Shown: positions 53,293-62,705 of the stretch, piece after piece
Layout: every line of letters starts with the position of its first letter
How positions within the stretch are numbered: the stretch's first letter is position 1
Notes under the pieces: generated by a model
What the model was told of the DNA's origin: nothing
The model's input: only the letters and a program-made list of their open reading frames with translations
The model's database searches: none
Program-made: the position numbers and the translations under genes
Assembly (NCBI GenBank): GCA_046153875.1
Contig: JBJXFE010000054.1
Span: 1 to 64,000, forward strand
Source of the DNA: JBJXFE01 sp046153875
GTDB lineage: Bacteria > Planctomycetota > Phycisphaerae > Phycisphaerales > UBA1924
Length of the DNA stretch: 64,000 nt
Direction: 5' to 3'

Positions 53293-54207
53293 TCAGGGCC
53301 GCCCGCCGTCCGCCGGGACCCACGCGCCGTCGCGCCACAACGTGCGGGTCGTGTCCACGCCGTAGGCCGCCGCGAGTTGCTCGGGGTCGGGATCGCGCAG
53401 CACGGCGCCGAAGTCCACGGCCGCCTGGGCGGCCCAGGAGCGCTGCACGCCGCGGAGGAGGATCGCCTCGAACCTCAGCTGCGCCAGCGTCTCCACGGCG
53501 GACATCAGGGGCCCCGGGTTTCCCCGGCACGTCGGGCAGAGCCGCAGCTCCGCGCCCTGCGGCCCCGGACGCGCGATCACGCGCGCGTTGTTGCACTGAG
53601 AGCAGGGCCACTCCGCGATGTTCCGTTCGAGCCGGTACAGAGGCCCGCGCCCGCCCGCCGAGCTGAGGGCCCGCTGGTAGTCGTCGAGCAGGTCGCGGAC
53701 GCCGGGCTCGGCGAAGAGCTTGCGGGCCTGCAGACCATCGCCCGAGCGCGCCAGACCCAGCACGGTCGCCGCCTTGTGCGCCGTCTCTTCCGACGCCGCG
53801 GGAGACGCCGCCACCGACCAGTCCGGGCTGGCGTACCGCGGATCGACGGCGGCGGCCACGGCCCGCAGCCAGAGACGATCCTGGTCGAGTCGCTTGAGTG
53901 CGGCCAATCCGAGGCAACTGCTGGCCGCCAAGCCCGCCGTTTCAGGCTTGCGGCGCGACAGTTCATACGCGAGTGTGTAGAGCGTCTCGGCGAGGGCGAC
54001 CGCGGCGGGGTCCGACGGAGTGTCCGCCAGTTCCTCGGCGAGCCGGAAGTAATCCTCGGGATGATCGGGCGCGAGCTTCTCGAGCCGGGTCCCCACCCAC
54101 TTCGGCGGCGCCGCGGGCGCCGGCTCCGGCTGGGGCGCGGTCGATCGCGCCGCCCCCCAGCCGGCGAGCAGACTCAGGGCCATCACGGCGACGGCGAACG
54201 GTCTCAT
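53293..54207 (-). CDS. Secreted zinc-ribbon protein, last gene of the ExbB/ExbD operon
   Basis: Protein of 304 aa. Signal peptide (M-R-P-F-A-V-A-V-M-A-L-S-L-L-A-G-W), then a helical region with L-A-P-D-H-P-E-D-Y-F-R-L-A-E-E-L-A near residue 45, and a zinc-binding pair C-S-Q-C-N-N-A-R, then C-P-T-C-R-G near residue 205. The C-terminal part is helical. No family recognised. The start overlaps the preceding stop (ATGA), so it is translated with the J-domain-like protein. Confidence 0.8.
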   Translation of the reverse strand: MRPFAVAVMALSLLAGWGAARSTAPQPEPAPAAPPKWVGTRLEKLAPDHPEDYFRLAEELADTPSDPAAVALAETLYTLAYELSRRKPETAGLAASSCLGLAALKRLDQDRLWLRAVAAAVDPRYASPDWSVAASPAASEETAHKAATVLGLARSGDGLQARKLFAEPGVRDLLDDYQRALSSAGGRGPLYRLERNIAEWPCSQCNNARVIARPGPQGAELRLCPTCRGNPGPLMSAVETLAQLRFEAILLRGVQRSWAAQAAVDFGAVLRDPDPEQLAAAYGVDTTRTLWRDGAWVPADGGRP

Positions 54208-57104
54208 GCGGCGGGCTCCGGTCGGCGAACGACCCACAGCTGGATCATGGCGCGTTCCGCGGCGTTGATCTGGGCGAAGATGTGGCGGGCCGCGCGTCGG
54301 CGCTCCGCGAGCTCGGCGAGGATCGCCTCGACACGATCGGCCCGGGCCGGGTGCTCGGCCGCGATCACGTGCGCCATGACCTCCGCGGCGCCGAGCTGCT
54401 CGGCCGCGAACATCTGGATCAATCCGCGCGCCACGCCCGCCCGTCCCGCGTGCCGGCGGTCGAGCACGTCAAGCCCCGGCGTCGCGGCGGACCGCGGCAT
54501 CGGGGGCAGGCGACCGGCCGCTTCGCGCCAGCGCGTCCGCACCGCCGCGGCCGACCCGTGCGCCGCGGGTTGCGTGGCGGTATTCCGCTCGGTGTCGGTG
54601 AGCGGCGTCTCCGCGCCCAGTTCGCGGTAGGCGCTCGCGAGCACCCGCGAGAGGCGATCCGTGGCCCCGTGCTCACCCTCGGCGGCCTGCAGTTCGAGGA
54701 GCCGATCCACGAGCGCCCGGCGCGCCGCCGCCGGCCACGACGGATCGCGGACCATCGGGAGGCGGCGCTGCGCGACCTGGGCCACGAGCTCGCCCGCGTA
54801 CAGAACGCGGGGGGCCCGGGGCAGGGTTTCCAGGGTCGCGTTGACGACGGACGGGTTGTCCGCGTGGTATCGGAGCAGCTCCGCGGCCCGGGCGCGGACC
54901 TCGTTCGGTGAGCCGGTGAACGCCTCGGCGGCGAGCACTTCGGCGTCCACAGGCCCGAGCCCGGCGCCGCGGGCCGCGAGACGCCCGAGCATTTCGAGGC
55001 GGATGGGCACATTCTTGCGCGCGGCCAGGTAGCGTTCGCCCCAGGCGCCGTCGCCGAAGTCACCGGGGGCCGTCGGGGAAGGCACGGCGGCGGCGGCGTC
55101 CGCGTCACCGGCCGGGTCATTCAGGATCGCCTTCGCCGCATCGTGGTCCGCGCGCCACAGGCGCCACGCGGCGGCATTCAGTCGTGCGAGGATCGCCGCG
55201 CACGCCAGGTCCTCCGTCGCCGACGCCGCGAGGGCGGATCGCTCCAGAAACGCGTCGGCCGCGGAGGACCACTCGTCGGCGAGAGCGCCGCGGTCCACGT
55301 CCAGCGTGATGGACCACGCCGCGGCGAACCGGTCGCGCAGGTCGGCGCGTACACCCTGCGCTGCCGCCGCGGAGAGCACCATGGTCAGGTCAACGCCCTC
55401 GGCCCCCGACCGCGTGGCCAGCGCGGACGTCACGGCGTTGAGGTCCGCCGGGGTCACGCGGCGGTCGTCGAACCAGCGCAGGAGCCAGCGGCGCGACTCG
55501 TCGCCCGGGCGCCAGGCCAGGCGGATCACCAGGGAGTTCACGACGTCGAGCACGCCGCGATCGGCGTTGGGCTCCGCGGCGTGGAGCAGGACGGCTTCCA
55601 GCCCGCCCAGGATGATCCGATCGCGGGCCGGGCGGTCGGGTCCGACGGCGTCGGCCGCGTCGGCCCAGAGAGCCCATGGCTCGGGCGTGACGGAGACTCC
55701 CGCGGCGCCGAGCATCACCCGCGGCAATAGAGCGAGCGCTGCGCCGGCGCCGGATTCGAAGCCGCGCTCGACCACGGGGCGGGCGTGCCCGGCCGCCTCG
55801 ACCACGCGGCGCTCCACGTCGTCGCGCACCGCGGCGGACAGATCGCGTTCGCGCGTGAGGCGGACCAGCATCCCCACGGACCAGACGGACGGCCAGACGC
55901 GGGCGGCATCGGCGGCGGGGCTGCGTTCGACGGGCGCACTGAGCGCCCCGGCACCCGCGCCGATCGCGGCGACCGCCCGCTTCGAGATCGACGGGTCGTC
56001 ACCGGCTCGATACAGGAACTCGACGATCGCATCGTGCGCCGCGATCAGCCGATCGGGCGCGGCCCGAGGCCAGTCCGCCGCGAGGCCGGCCACGGCCTTT
56101 TCGAACCGTTCCGCGGCCTCGATCGGATCGACGGCGACCGCCTCCGCGCACGCGGCGAGGTCGCGCAGGGCGGCGTCGAGTTCCCCGCCGATCGGCGCGG
56201 ACGGCACGGCTGGACGCTCGCGCCGCGCCGGGAGCGGATCGGCGTTGGCCACGTCGGTCGGCGACACCAGCGGAGTCGTTCGCGTGGACAAAGGAGCCGG
56301 CGACGAAGCGCCCACGGGCGCGGGGGGCCCGGGCTTCGCGGGCGCGGTCAGCACGCGGACCAGGAGCGCGATCAGCAGTGCGAACACCAGGATGCCGACG
56401 CCGCCGAAGATCAGGGCGTTCCGGATCAACGCCCGCGCGGGATCGATCTGTTCAGGGAACGGCTCTCGATCATCCGGCGTGCGGACCTCTGAGACGTCGC
56501 GGCGCACCGCGACCGACGCGAGCCCCCGCGGTCGCGGTCGCGGGTTGGGGGTCGTTGGTTGCGCGCCGTTCGCCGGCCCGGCGCTGCGCGCCCTGCGCCG
56601 CACGGCCAGGCCGCGGAGAACCGCCGCGACCCGGTCCGAACCCAGCCCGCGCGCGTGCGCGAGGGCGACAAGCCGCTGGAGCGATCGACGGTTCCACCCG
56701 CCGAAGAGCCCGAGCGTGAGAATGGCGTCGTGCTCCAGCAGCCGCTCTTCCGGCGCGCGCCGACCCGACTCCGCGGAAGGCGCGGACGGCGGAGGGTCAG
56801 ACGATATGGGGCGACGGCTCCAACGCGCCACCAGATGCCGACGCACGGCGGGGTCGAGGAGCTGCGCCGCCCCCGCGTGCAGCGCCAGGCGCACCTCGTC
56901 GGCCTCGGGCGTGTCGCACTCGACGTGCGCGTTGACGCGCTCGAGCCGACGGTCGAGCGCCCCGAGGATGCTCTCATCGTCGCACGCCGACGGGGAGATT
57001 CCGAGGAGGGCGAACGGGCCGCCGGCGGCCTCGTCGCTCCCCAGGAAGCGCTCGATCGGCGAGCGCCGGACGCCCGTCGCCGTGCTGCGCGGCGTGCCGC
57101 TCAT
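54204..57104 (-). CDS. Large membrane protein with J-domain-like N-terminus
   Basis: Protein of 966 aa. The N-terminal 90 residues (P-F-A-L-L-G-I-S-P-S-A-C-D-D, then helices with Q-L-L-D-P-A-V-R) look like the DnaJ-type or FHA-linked domain found in planctomycete proteins; the H-P-D motif is absent. A Pro/Arg-rich linker and one membrane segment at about 235-260 (I-F-G-G-V-G-I-L-V-F-A-L-L-I-A-L-L-V) follow. Beyond that lie about 700 residues of helices (V-I-E-F-L-Y-R-A, A-A-W-R-L-W-R-A-D), which would be outside the cytoplasm. Both ends overlap neighbours by 4 nt. Function unknown; a scaffold linking cytoplasm and periplasm is possible. Confidence 0.82.
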   Translation of the reverse strand: MSGTPRSTATGVRRSPIERFLGSDEAAGGPFALLGISPSACDDESILGALDRRLERVNAHVECDTPEADEVRLALHAGAAQLLDPAVRRHLVARWSRRPISSDPPPSAPSAESGRRAPEERLLEHDAILTLGLFGGWNRRSLQRLVALAHARGLGSDRVAAVLRGLAVRRRARSAGPANGAQPTTPNPRPRPRGLASVAVRRDVSEVRTPDDREPFPEQIDPARALIRNALIFGGVGILVFALLIALLVRVLTAPAKPGPPAPVGASSPAPLSTRTTPLVSPTDVANADPLPARRERPAVPSAPIGGELDAALRDLAACAEAVAVDPIEAAERFEKAVAGLAADWPRAAPDRLIAAHDAIVEFLYRAGDDPSISKRAVAAIGAGAGALSAPVERSPAADAARVWPSVWSVGMLVRLTRERDLSAAVRDDVERRVVEAAGHARPVVERGFESGAGAALALLPRVMLGAAGVSVTPEPWALWADAADAVGPDRPARDRIILGGLEAVLLHAAEPNADRGVLDVVNSLVIRLAWRPGDESRRWLLRWFDDRRVTPADLNAVTSALATRSGAEGVDLTMVLSAAAAQGVRADLRDRFAAAWSITLDVDRGALADEWSSAADAFLERSALAASATEDLACAAILARLNAAAWRLWRADHDAAKAILNDPAGDADAAAAVPSPTAPGDFGDGAWGERYLAARKNVPIRLEMLGRLAARGAGLGPVDAEVLAAEAFTGSPNEVRARAAELLRYHADNPSVVNATLETLPRAPRVLYAGELVAQVAQRRLPMVRDPSWPAAARRALVDRLLELQAAEGEHGATDRLSRVLASAYRELGAETPLTDTERNTATQPAAHGSAAAVRTRWREAAGRLPPMPRSAATPGLDVLDRRHAGRAGVARGLIQMFAAEQLGAAEVMAHVIAAEHPARADRVEAILAELAERRRAARHIFAQINAAERAMIQLWVVRRPEPAA

Positions 57105-59863
57105 CCGCCCCCTCCCCCGCGATCGAGCGGGCGCCCGGCGGCGGGTTGCGGTTGGGCGCCGGACGGAATCTGCGTGTCGAGGGCGCGCAGCCGCGGGCCC
57201 CAGGGTTCGGGTCCGAACTCCGGGTGGAGCGCCTTGTGCTGGTTGATCGCCTCCCGGGCGCGGGGCGGGTCGGTCTCGGCCAGCAGGCGGAGCGAGTGGA
57301 ACCTCGCCTCGAACCACCCGGGCGTGTCGGCACGGAGGCCGATGAGAAGCCGCCGCCACGCGTCGAGCGCCGCGGCGCTCTCCCCGGCGGACTCGCTGGC
57401 CCGCGCGAAGCGTCGCAGCACCGGCGCGCTGGGCGTGCCGGCCTCGATGAGCACTCGGTCCAGGCGCAGGGCAAGGTCGCGCATCGACTCGTCGCGCTCG
57501 CGCTCCCACAGCAGGTCCGCGGCCCCGGCCACCGTGTTGTGCAGCGACGCGACCGACGCGTCCGCGAGCGCCTCGACGCCCGCGCCGAACTGCGCGATGA
57601 CCCTCAGACCGTGGCGCACGACCTCGCGGGCGGCGTCGGCGTCCTCCGGCGCGGCGTTGAACGCGGTCAGGGCGCGACGGTACATGAGGCGCGACGCGGC
57701 GTCGGCCCACCGCCCCCCGATGGCCGTCAGTTCGTCCAGACGCAGGTTTGCCCCGGCGGCGTCGCTCTTCGCCAGCGCGATCTGAAGCCGGCGGTACGCG
57801 ATCTCGTCCGCGGCATCGGCCATGGTCATCCCGGTGTACGCGGCCGTCGAGTCGAGCTGCTCCAGCGCCTTGGCCGCGCGGTCCAGGTCGGGGGCGCTCA
57901 TCCCCAGCACCGCATCGAGCGTCTGGCGCACCCAGACGACGACGCGCTTCGCGGCCTCGCGTGATACCGCATCGTTGCCCGATTCGATAGCCTCGCGCTC
58001 GGACGCGATGACTTCCTCGACCACGCCGGCGAAGCGGAGCGCCGCGAAGTCGCGGGCCGTACCGCGTGACCGGCGGTAGATGCGGTACAGTAGCTCGGCG
58101 GCGTGCCGGCGCGCGGCCGCGTACACCGGCGAGCCGCGGTCCAGCGCCAGCAGCACCTCCACGGCCTCGTCTTCGGTGAGTAATCCGCCGGAAGCCTGGC
58201 GCAGGAGCAATCGGGCCGCACGCTCCGTTGTCGGGAACGACCGCACGAACAGCGTGGCCAAGCGGTCGCGGCGGGGCTTGAGCGAAGGCCGGTTCCCCTC
58301 GACCGCGCGGTCCAGCGCCACCACGGCGAGCCACAGTGCCTCCTCGGCCTGGGTCGGGTCCGCGGCGACCGCGTGCACGGACTCGAATCGGTCCGCGGCC
58401 CGCTCCAGGTCGTTCGCGTAGTACAAAGACAGCCCGAGGAGCAGGCCGGCGTTCGCCCGTTCGGCGGCGAACCGCGCCGCGTCCGCGCCGCCGAGCGCGA
58501 TGTCGAGCGACGCGGCGGCCTGGCGGTACTGGTTCGCAACCGCGTCCGCGGAAGTCGGCTCGTCGGCGCTCCCGTCGGTTGCGGCGTGGTCGGCTTTCGC
58601 CTTCTCGTAGGCCTGGAGCCCGCGGACGTAGTTCACGATGAAGCCTTCGCCGGCGAGCGTACCGGTCCCGTAGCGGGAGACCAGGTCGAGGACGTGGCGG
58701 ACCTCGCCCTGCTCGATCAGGTCGGCGACGGCGCGTTCCGCGAGCCGCTGGACGATCTCGACCGCGAGCCGCGCGACGCCGTCCTGTCCGAGGGCTTCGA
58801 GCGTGACGACGGCCAGAAGCCGCACCTCGCCCACGGGCATGGACGGGCGGCCCGCCGCGGGTTCGCGGGCGCGGAGCTGACGGACGAGCGTCTCCAGGTC
58901 CGCCCAGCGCTTGGCCCGCGCGAGCACGACCAACCGGCGGGAGGTCACCTGCTCCTGCACGGCCGCCGAGACCTCGTCCCCTTCGGCGACGGCATCGAGC
59001 CAGCGGATCGCCGTCTCGTGGTTGCCGCGGAGGGACTCGCACAGCGCCGACCCGATCGCGGCCCGGGCCACGTGCTCGTAGCGCAGCAGCGTCGCGGGGA
59101 GTCGCTCGGGGCTCGCCTCGCGTCCCCCCGATGCGTTGAGGAGCCAGCCGAACTGCGTGAGCGCCTCGCCCAGACCCTGTGGACGGTCGGCCAGCATCGC
59201 GAGGTAGTAGTTGGACCACCCGGCGTAGTACATCGAGAGCGAGCGGAGTCGGCGGGCGTCCGCCAGGGCCGCCCGGAGCCCGGCGGTGTCCTCCTCGCGC
59301 CCGGCGGCCTCGCGCCGCTCCAGGGTGTCGACGCGCCGATGAACCTTCGCGGCGATCTCCTGGAACGCCGCGGCGGCCGCACGGAGGTCGCGCTCCGCGT
59401 CGGCCAGCTCCTCGGGAGTCGTGAGCCGCAGGCGGTGCCGCTCGGCTGCCTCCTCGGCGCGGAGGTACGTCACCTTCGTCAGGTTGATCCGCAGGTCGAA
59501 CGAGTCGGCCTCGGGGACGGCGCGGAGCAGGTCCTCGCTGCGGGTGCGCCACGCCTCGCGGTCATCGCCGGTCGTCGCCCGCTCGAACATCTCGACGTAC
59601 AGCCGGCCGAGGCGGTCGGCGATCGCCTGCCGGGCGAGGCCGTCCGATTGCCGGAGGCGATCGAGCAGATAGACGGCGAGCAGGTTGCTCAGACCGCGAT
59701 CGATCAGGTACCGCTCGATCTCGCCGGCCTCGGGCGCGCCGAGGTCTCCCGTGGTGTCCTGGGCGGCGGTGCGCGACGGCGCGAAGAGCGCGGCCGCGAT
59801 CGTCAACGCGAGCATCGCGGTCCGGGGCGCACGCCGGGGCCGAATCTCACTTGCCCGCGACAT
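57101..59863 (-). CDS. Large secreted helical (TPR-like) protein
   Basis: Protein of 920 aa. Signal peptide (about residues 17-35, A-A-L-F-A-P-S-R-T-A-A-Q). The remainder is almost entirely amphipathic helices with TPR-like spacing: S-M-Y-Y-A-G-W-S-N-Y-Y-L-A-M-L, A-G-L-L-L-G-L-S-L-Y-Y-A-N-D and A-E-E-A-L-W-L-A-V-V-A-L. Likely a periplasmic scaffold. It starts 17 bp inside the preceding ExbD gene; an internal ATG at 59815 would avoid that overlap but cuts into the signal peptide region. Confidence 0.85.
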   Translation of the reverse strand: MSRASEIRPRRAPRTAMLALTIAAALFAPSRTAAQDTTGDLGAPEAGEIERYLIDRGLSNLLAVYLLDRLRQSDGLARQAIADRLGRLYVEMFERATTGDDREAWRTRSEDLLRAVPEADSFDLRINLTKVTYLRAEEAAERHRLRLTTPEELADAERDLRAAAAAFQEIAAKVHRRVDTLERREAAGREEDTAGLRAALADARRLRSLSMYYAGWSNYYLAMLADRPQGLGEALTQFGWLLNASGGREASPERLPATLLRYEHVARAAIGSALCESLRGNHETAIRWLDAVAEGDEVSAAVQEQVTSRRLVVLARAKRWADLETLVRQLRAREPAAGRPSMPVGEVRLLAVVTLEALGQDGVARLAVEIVQRLAERAVADLIEQGEVRHVLDLVSRYGTGTLAGEGFIVNYVRGLQAYEKAKADHAATDGSADEPTSADAVANQYRQAAASLDIALGGADAARFAAERANAGLLLGLSLYYANDLERAADRFESVHAVAADPTQAEEALWLAVVALDRAVEGNRPSLKPRRDRLATLFVRSFPTTERAARLLLRQASGGLLTEDEAVEVLLALDRGSPVYAAARRHAAELLYRIYRRSRGTARDFAALRFAGVVEEVIASEREAIESGNDAVSREAAKRVVVWVRQTLDAVLGMSAPDLDRAAKALEQLDSTAAYTGMTMADAADEIAYRRLQIALAKSDAAGANLRLDELTAIGGRWADAASRLMYRRALTAFNAAPEDADAAREVVRHGLRVIAQFGAGVEALADASVASLHNTVAGAADLLWERERDESMRDLALRLDRVLIEAGTPSAPVLRRFARASESAGESAAALDAWRRLLIGLRADTPGWFEARFHSLRLLAETDPPRAREAINQHKALHPEFGPEPWGPRLRALDTQIPSGAQPQPAAGRPLDRGGGGG

Positions 59864-60266
59864 AACTCACCCTGGTGAACCCCGCGTCCTTGCACGCCTG
59901 GACGGCGGCCGCGGCCGCGGCCACGGGCGCCTCGCCGCTCACCTTGATCACGACGCCCGGCTCCTTGGGCAGTTCCTTGAGCACGACGGTGAGCGACGCG
60001 CGGTCGGCGAACGACCGTCCTCCGAGGCGGAACCTCACGGTTCCTTCCGGCGCGTCCACGAGCACGGTCTGCGGCAGGAGGTCCGCGGCCCTGGCGTCGG
60101 CGGATTTCTCCGCGCGCAGCGCCGTCGCCAGGTCCGCCTCGGGCGGCGCCAGCGTTCCCGCGAGCATGAAGTACAGCAGGATGAACAGGATCACGTCGAT
60201 CAGCGCGATCAGCGGGAGCCGGATCGCGGCGGGGTCCAGGCGCGGGCGGGTGCGTGTGAGCCTCAT
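59847..60266 (-). CDS. ExbD/TolR family protein, second copy
   Basis: Protein of 139 aa. A short cytoplasmic tail, one membrane helix (I-A-L-I-D-V-I-L-F-I-L-L-Y-F-M-L, with the acidic Asp needed for proton flow) and a periplasmic domain ending V-S-Y-V-A-G-K. ExbD/TolR proteins form the core of TonB- or Tol-type motors with ExbB/TolQ. Start codon inside the preceding stop (ATGA). Confidence 0.88.
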   Translation of the reverse strand: MRLTRTRPRLDPAAIRLPLIALIDVILFILLYFMLAGTLAPPEADLATALRAEKSADARAADLLPQTVLVDAPEGTVRFRLGGRSFADRASLTVVLKELPKEPGVVIKVSGEAPVAAAAAAVQACKDAGFTRVSYVAGK

Positions 60267-60709
60267 GGCGGCGTGCCCCCCCCCGCGGGCCTCTTCCCCG
60301 AGGGCGCCGTCGCCAGCTTCCAGGTACGGACGCCCTGGCGGGCCAGCGTCTCGGCGAGCCGGTTGAGGTGAACGGCGGCGCACGCCTGGTCGGCGCGGAT
60401 GATGACCTCCACGCCGCCGTCCTCACCCGTGACCGGTGCCGCCCCGATCACCGACGCGAGGTCCGCGGTCTCCACCGGGCGGCCCACGGCGAAGAGCCGC
60501 CCCTGCGCGTCGAGGTCGAGGAAGACCGCGTGGGTCGAGGGCTGGTCCTGACCCTCGCCCGGTTCGTCAGGGAGGTTGACGGGGCGCAGCTGCGTCCGCG
60601 CGAACTGCGACGTCATCATGAAGAAGACAATGAGCAGCAACAGGACGTCGATCATCGGCGTCAGGTCGAAGGTGGCCTCTCTGGGCCGCTCGGTGCGTCC
60701 GAGGGTCAT
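60263..60709 (-). CDS. ExbD/TolR family protein, first copy
   Basis: Protein of 148 aa. It has F-D-L-T-P-M-I-D-V-L-L-L-L-I-V-F-F, the classic ExbD opening with the membrane Asp, followed by M-M-T-S-Q-F-A and a periplasmic domain (V-I-I-R-A-D-Q-A and L-A-E-T-L-A-R-Q-G). It overlaps both neighbours by 4 nt. It would pair with the ExbB protein and the second ExbD, giving a mixed motor. Confidence 0.92.
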   Translation of the reverse strand: MTLGRTERPREATFDLTPMIDVLLLLIVFFMMTSQFARTQLRPVNLPDEPGEGQDQPSTHAVFLDLDAQGRLFAVGRPVETADLASVIGAAPVTGEDGGVEVIIRADQACAAVHLNRLAETLARQGVRTWKLATAPSGKRPAGGGTPP

Positions 60710-61506
60710 GACACCTGCACCCCGCGGGCGCCCTCGGCCACGGCGCGAGGAAGGACCGCGCCGCCGGCGGGGCGCGCGGCGCGCGCTCCGGCCGGGCGCT
60801 CGCCTCCGGACGCCTGCTCGATGTGGCCGGCCAGCTCCTCGATGATGATCGACGCCTCGGCCGTGAGCCCGTCGATGCGCCGACGGAAGAGCGCGAACGC
60901 GACCGTGCAGGGGATCGCCACGACCAGCCCCTCGGCGGTGTTCACCAGCGCCATAGCCATGAACCGCGCCAGCGCCTGCGATCGCGCGGCGCCCTCGATC
61001 TGCGCGATGCTGTCGAACGCGCCGATCATTCCGATGACGGTGCCGAGCAACCCGAGCATCGGGCCCACCGCCGCGAGGATGCCGAGCCCGTCGGTCAACC
61101 GGTGCAGCCGATCGACCTCGGCCTGCCCGGATTCCTCGATGGCCGAGCGGAACTCGAGGAACCCGAAGGGGGATTTGGCGCACCGCGCCAGGGCCGAACC
61201 GAGGACTCCCGTGATGAAGCCGCGGTGCGCCGGGTCGGCGCACAGCGCCGCGGCCCCGGGCGTGTCGTTGTCGCGCAGCAGCCGGTCGAGCCGGTGGACA
61301 ACCTCGGGCGGGGCGAGCCGCGACATCCGCAGCACGATGACGTTGCGGATCATCAGCCCCAGCCCGACGAACGACAGCAGGATCAGGATGTAGCTGATCA
61401 GCCCGCCGGACTGGATGTAGGTCAGCATCGTCTGCCGCGGCGCGTCGGTGGGGGCGGCCGGGTCGGTCTGGGCCAGGAACGCGAACGCCAGGTCGAGCAT
61501 CGTCAT
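60706..61506 (-). CDS. ExbB/TolQ/MotA family proton channel protein
   Basis: Protein of 266 aa. Three membrane segments: about 35-57 (L-I-S-Y-I-L-I-L-L-S-F-V-G-L-G-L), about 140-165 (G-I-L-A-A-V-G-P-M-L-G-L-L-G-T-V-I-G) and about 185-210 (N-T-A-E-G-L-V-V-A-I-P). G-P-M-L-G-L-L-G-T-V and A-L-V-N-T-A-E-G-L are the family motifs. It would form the stator-type pentamer in which ExbD dimers turn. The end has an Arg/Ala-rich tail. The start is ATG 61506, just after the previous gene's stop. Confidence 0.93.
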   Translation of the reverse strand: MTMLDLAFAFLAQTDPAAPTDAPRQTMLTYIQSGGLISYILILLSFVGLGLMIRNVIVLRMSRLAPPEVVHRLDRLLRDNDTPGAAALCADPAHRGFITGVLGSALARCAKSPFGFLEFRSAIEESGQAEVDRLHRLTDGLGILAAVGPMLGLLGTVIGMIGAFDSIAQIEGAARSQALARFMAMALVNTAEGLVVAIPCTVAFALFRRRIDGLTAEASIIIEELAGHIEQASGGERPAGARAARPAGGAVLPRAVAEGARGVQVS

Positions 61507-61514
61507 CGTGGTTC

Positions 61515-62705
61515 TCACTTCGGGGTCGGCCCGCCGGGTTGCCCGGCGGAGGGATCGGTCACAGGACGCGCCCGCATCGGGGCCCACTCCAGCACGGGGT
61601 GCTCGGGGTACTGCGACAGCAGTTCCGCGCGCAGCGAGGCCGCCCCCGCCGCATCCCCCGTTTCGGCCAGCGCCGCGGAAGCTTCCGCGAGCGCGACCCC
61701 GCCCAGGTACGGGTGGCCCTGCCGGCACCGGACCTGAACGAGCAACAGTTCGACGATGCCGAGCTGCTTCTGTTCCAGCTCCGGCTCGCGGATCAACGAT
61801 CGCCCCACCGCGGCGCGGCACCAGGCCTCGACCCAAGGTGGAGCGGGCGAGACGCTCTCCGGGCCGGCGCCGGGCTTCGGGAGGCGCTGCTGCAGCGTTG
61901 TCCGGGCCGCGTGGCGCTGCGCGGCGTCGCCCACGCGCGACTGAACAACCAGACGGACCAGCTGCACACCCGCGTCCGTCGAGTCGATCTGCGGGAGAGA
62001 CACATCCTGGCCCGCCTCGAAGTTCGCGGCGACGGCATACAGCGCCGCGAGCATCATGGGCTTCGTCGCCGGCGCGGCCTCGGAACTTCCGGGCCAGCGC
62101 GACGTGCCCAACACCTGGGATGCCCCGGGGCCGACCCAGATGGGCGGGATCGCGGGGACCAGGCCCGTTGCAGGATCGATCACGGGGGCGAGCCCGGCCT
62201 CGGAGGCCCAGTCGGGATGGAATGCCGGCGCGCCGGGCGCCCCCGCGGCCGCGAGTGTCGCGAGCCACGCCTCGATCGCGGCGACGTGGGCGCCGCGCCC
62301 CAGCCGGCAACGCAGCAGCCCTTCCGCCACCAGCGCCGCGGTCGGCCCGCGTTTTCCCGCGTGCGTCTGGAACAGCTTCTCGAGGAGCGGCTCGGCCGCG
62401 GGCGCGTCGCCGCGCTCCAGGCGTGTCCGCGCCCGCCACGCCATGTCGGACTGATCGCGGTACGCGTCGAACTCCGCGGCGCGGGGACCGAGAATGCCGC
62501 GCACGCGATCCCAGCCGATCACCACGGGTGTCGCCGGGCCCCCTGCCGCGGGCTCCGTGGGGCCGATGGTGACGCCCTGTTCATCCACGCCGACGATTGG
62601 GCCCGGCGGTGCGGCCTCCTCGCCGCGCAGCTCGGCCTGGGCGGAGCCCGTGTGCGCGATGAACGCGTGCGCGAGAACGGCCACCGCGCACGCTCGCGCG
62701 ATCAC
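61515..62705 (-). CDS. Secreted TPR-like protein of the ExbB/ExbD operon
   Basis: Protein of 396 aa. The start is a GTG that overlaps the preceding stop (GTGA). Signal peptide at about residues 1-23 (V-A-V-L-A-H-A-F-I-A-H-T-G-S-A-Q). The mature part has helix-turn-helix repeats with TPR-type residues (L-E-R-G-D-A-P-A-A-E-P-L-L-E-K-L, G-D-A-A-G-A-A-S-L-R-A-E-L-L) plus a loop-rich centre. Periplasmic. No specific family is recognised. Confidence 0.82.
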   Translation of the reverse strand: MIARACAVAVLAHAFIAHTGSAQAELRGEEAAPPGPIVGVDEQGVTIGPTEPAAGGPATPVVIGWDRVRGILGPRAAEFDAYRDQSDMAWRARTRLERGDAPAAEPLLEKLFQTHAGKRGPTAALVAEGLLRCRLGRGAHVAAIEAWLATLAAAGAPGAPAFHPDWASEAGLAPVIDPATGLVPAIPPIWVGPGASQVLGTSRWPGSSEAAPATKPMMLAALYAVAANFEAGQDVSLPQIDSTDAGVQLVRLVVQSRVGDAAQRHAARTTLQQRLPKPGAGPESVSPAPPWVEAWCRAAVGRSLIREPELEQKQLGIVELLLVQVRCRQGHPYLGGVALAEASAALAETGDAAGAASLRAELLSQYPEHPVLEWAPMRARPVTDPSAGQPGGPTPK